From assembly GCA_963991775.1 (NCBI GenBank), contig CAXDRM010000072.1, positions 1 through 7,213 of the forward strand: a stretch of DNA of 7,213 nt, in the 5' to 3' direction. How positions within the stretch are numbered: position 1 is the first letter of the stretch; each line of letters starts with the position of its first letter. Under the pieces are notes generated by a model, which searched no databases, had not been told where the DNA came from, and saw only the letters and a list, made by a program, of their open reading frames with translations. The stretch comes from CAXDRM01 sp963991775 (GTDB taxonomy: Bacteria; Pseudomonadota; Alphaproteobacteria; Rickettsiales; JABIRX01). This document shows, piece by piece, positions 6,536-7,213 of the stretch. A program made the translations under genes and the position numbers.

Positions 6536-6582
6536 GTTTGGTATTCATTAGCTTTGAAAAGGTATTTTTTAGAGTTTCAATT

Positions 6583-7166
6583 ATGAAAAAGTCAGCATTT
6601 ACTATATTAGAACTTTCTATAGTGATAATCGCGATAGCTTTAGTTTATGGTGCATTTCAGGTAAGTAAAAAATTAATTAGTGGTGCTGAAAATCTAGTTG
6701 CTTTAAATCAGTCTGACAATGATTGGGAAAGTGCGACGGGCGCTAATAATGAAGGTGGCGGTACACCGGTTTGTTCAAGTGAAACGGGTGAGTTGGATAT
6801 TACTACAGCCGAGGGTGAGGCAATACATATTTTTACAGTTGCAGGTAGCCAATCTTTAACCTGTACAGAGTCGATAGTTGCGGATATTTTGGTGGTAGGT
6901 GCTGGTGGCTCAGGAGGTAATCATGGTAAGACGGATTGTGCTTCTGGTGGTGGTGGTGGTGTAGTTTACATAGATGATGTTACCTTATCGGCAGAAACTT
7001 ATAATTTTGTGATTGCTGATACCACACCAGGCAGTATATCTTCAGATGGCACTGCTCCTCATTTTGGTTTTGGTATAAATGGTGAAGATAGTAGTTTTAC
7101 TGGAACTAATATTGCTATTACTGTTAAAGGTGGTGGTGGAGGTGCTGGAATTTCTCAGGTTGCACT
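6583..7166 (+). CDS. Prepilin-like N-terminus with glycine-rich domain, 3'-truncated
   Basis: 194 complete real codons are present, then the sequence runs into adapter. The N-terminus MKKSA|FTILELSIVIIAIALVYGAF is a type IV prepilin signal: short basic leader, cleavage before F6, Glu at mature +5 (E10), then a hydrophobic helix. The residue before the cut is Ala, not the usual Gly, which prepilin peptidases often process less well. After a Ser/Asn-rich linker, a glycine-rich region resembles the Gly_rich_2 type of domain: ADILVVGAGGSGG (100-112), five Gly (122-126) and KGGGGGAG (182-189). Cysteines are at 64, 94 and 119. It would be a membrane-anchored or surface pseudopilin-like protein; no pilus assembly genes are nearby. 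AGAG (6571-6574) is a possible ribosome site. Partner and function are unknown. Confidence 0.75.
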
Positions 7167-7213
7167 CTGTCTCTTATACACATCTCCGAGCCCACGAGAC
7201 AGGCAGAAATCTC
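7167..7213 (+). other. Illumina Nextera adapter and i7 index (sequencing artefact)
   Basis: CTGTCTCTTATACACATCT (7167-7185) is the Nextera transposon mosaic-end read-through, followed by CCGAGCCCACGAGAC (7186-7200), the rest of the read-2 adapter. AGGCAGAA (7201-7208) matches the index known as N703, and ATCTC (7209-7213) starts the P7 flowcell sequence. The bases must not be annotated. In the frame of the upstream gene they give LCLLYTSPSPRDRQKS, a well-known false peptide tail in public protein sets. Confidence 0.98.

Overview
The window is AT-rich bacterial DNA, apart from roughly the first 100 bases and an artefact at the last 47. It codes for a Gram-negative cell envelope: periplasmic thiol-redox proteins, Sec signal peptides and a prepilin-like protein. 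AT-biased codons, weak Shine-Dalgarno sites, a small stand-alone LON-domain protein and an AAA/DUF4143 ATPase fit an alphaproteobacterium of the Rickettsiales or Holosporales type, probably host-associated. This placement is inference; no rRNA or other decisive marker is present.

Layout. Bases 1-100 are GC-rich (55 of 100 by count), carry no supportable gene and look structured; the contig may break in a dispersed repeat here. Bases 114-4468 are a tight minus-strand operon, in transcription order trkH (K+ uptake), a dsbD/scsB-type reductase, dsbB and a LON substrate-binding-domain protein. trkH/dsbD overlap by 8 nt, dsbD/dsbB overlap by 29 nt, and dsbB and the LON gene are 9 nt apart. Bases 4469-4775 are a 307-bp divergent control region. 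It holds a 103-bp imperfect palindrome, a 33-bp near-perfect palindrome, a diverged second copy of that palindrome and a good sigma70 promoter. Bases 4776-5996 encode an AAA ATPase with a C-terminal DUF4143/PD-(D/E)xK-like region, followed after 24 nt by a nickel superoxide dismutase (6021-6494). From 6583 a prepilin-like, glycine-rich protein runs off the real sequence.

How the genes relate. DsbB (quinone-linked oxidation of DsbA) and DsbD (electron import for reduction) are the opposing arms of periplasmic thiol control and are co-transcribed here. The SodN protein has a Sec signal peptide whose predicted cleavage point exposes the His-Cys nickel-binding N-terminus exactly, which predicts a periplasmic, cysteine-dependent superoxide dismutase. 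A functional link between SodN and the Dsb pair is only inference.

Artefact. Bases 7167-7213 are Illumina Nextera adapter plus an i7 index, not genomic DNA. The last gene is therefore truncated by the library insert, and its final 16 apparent codons are false.
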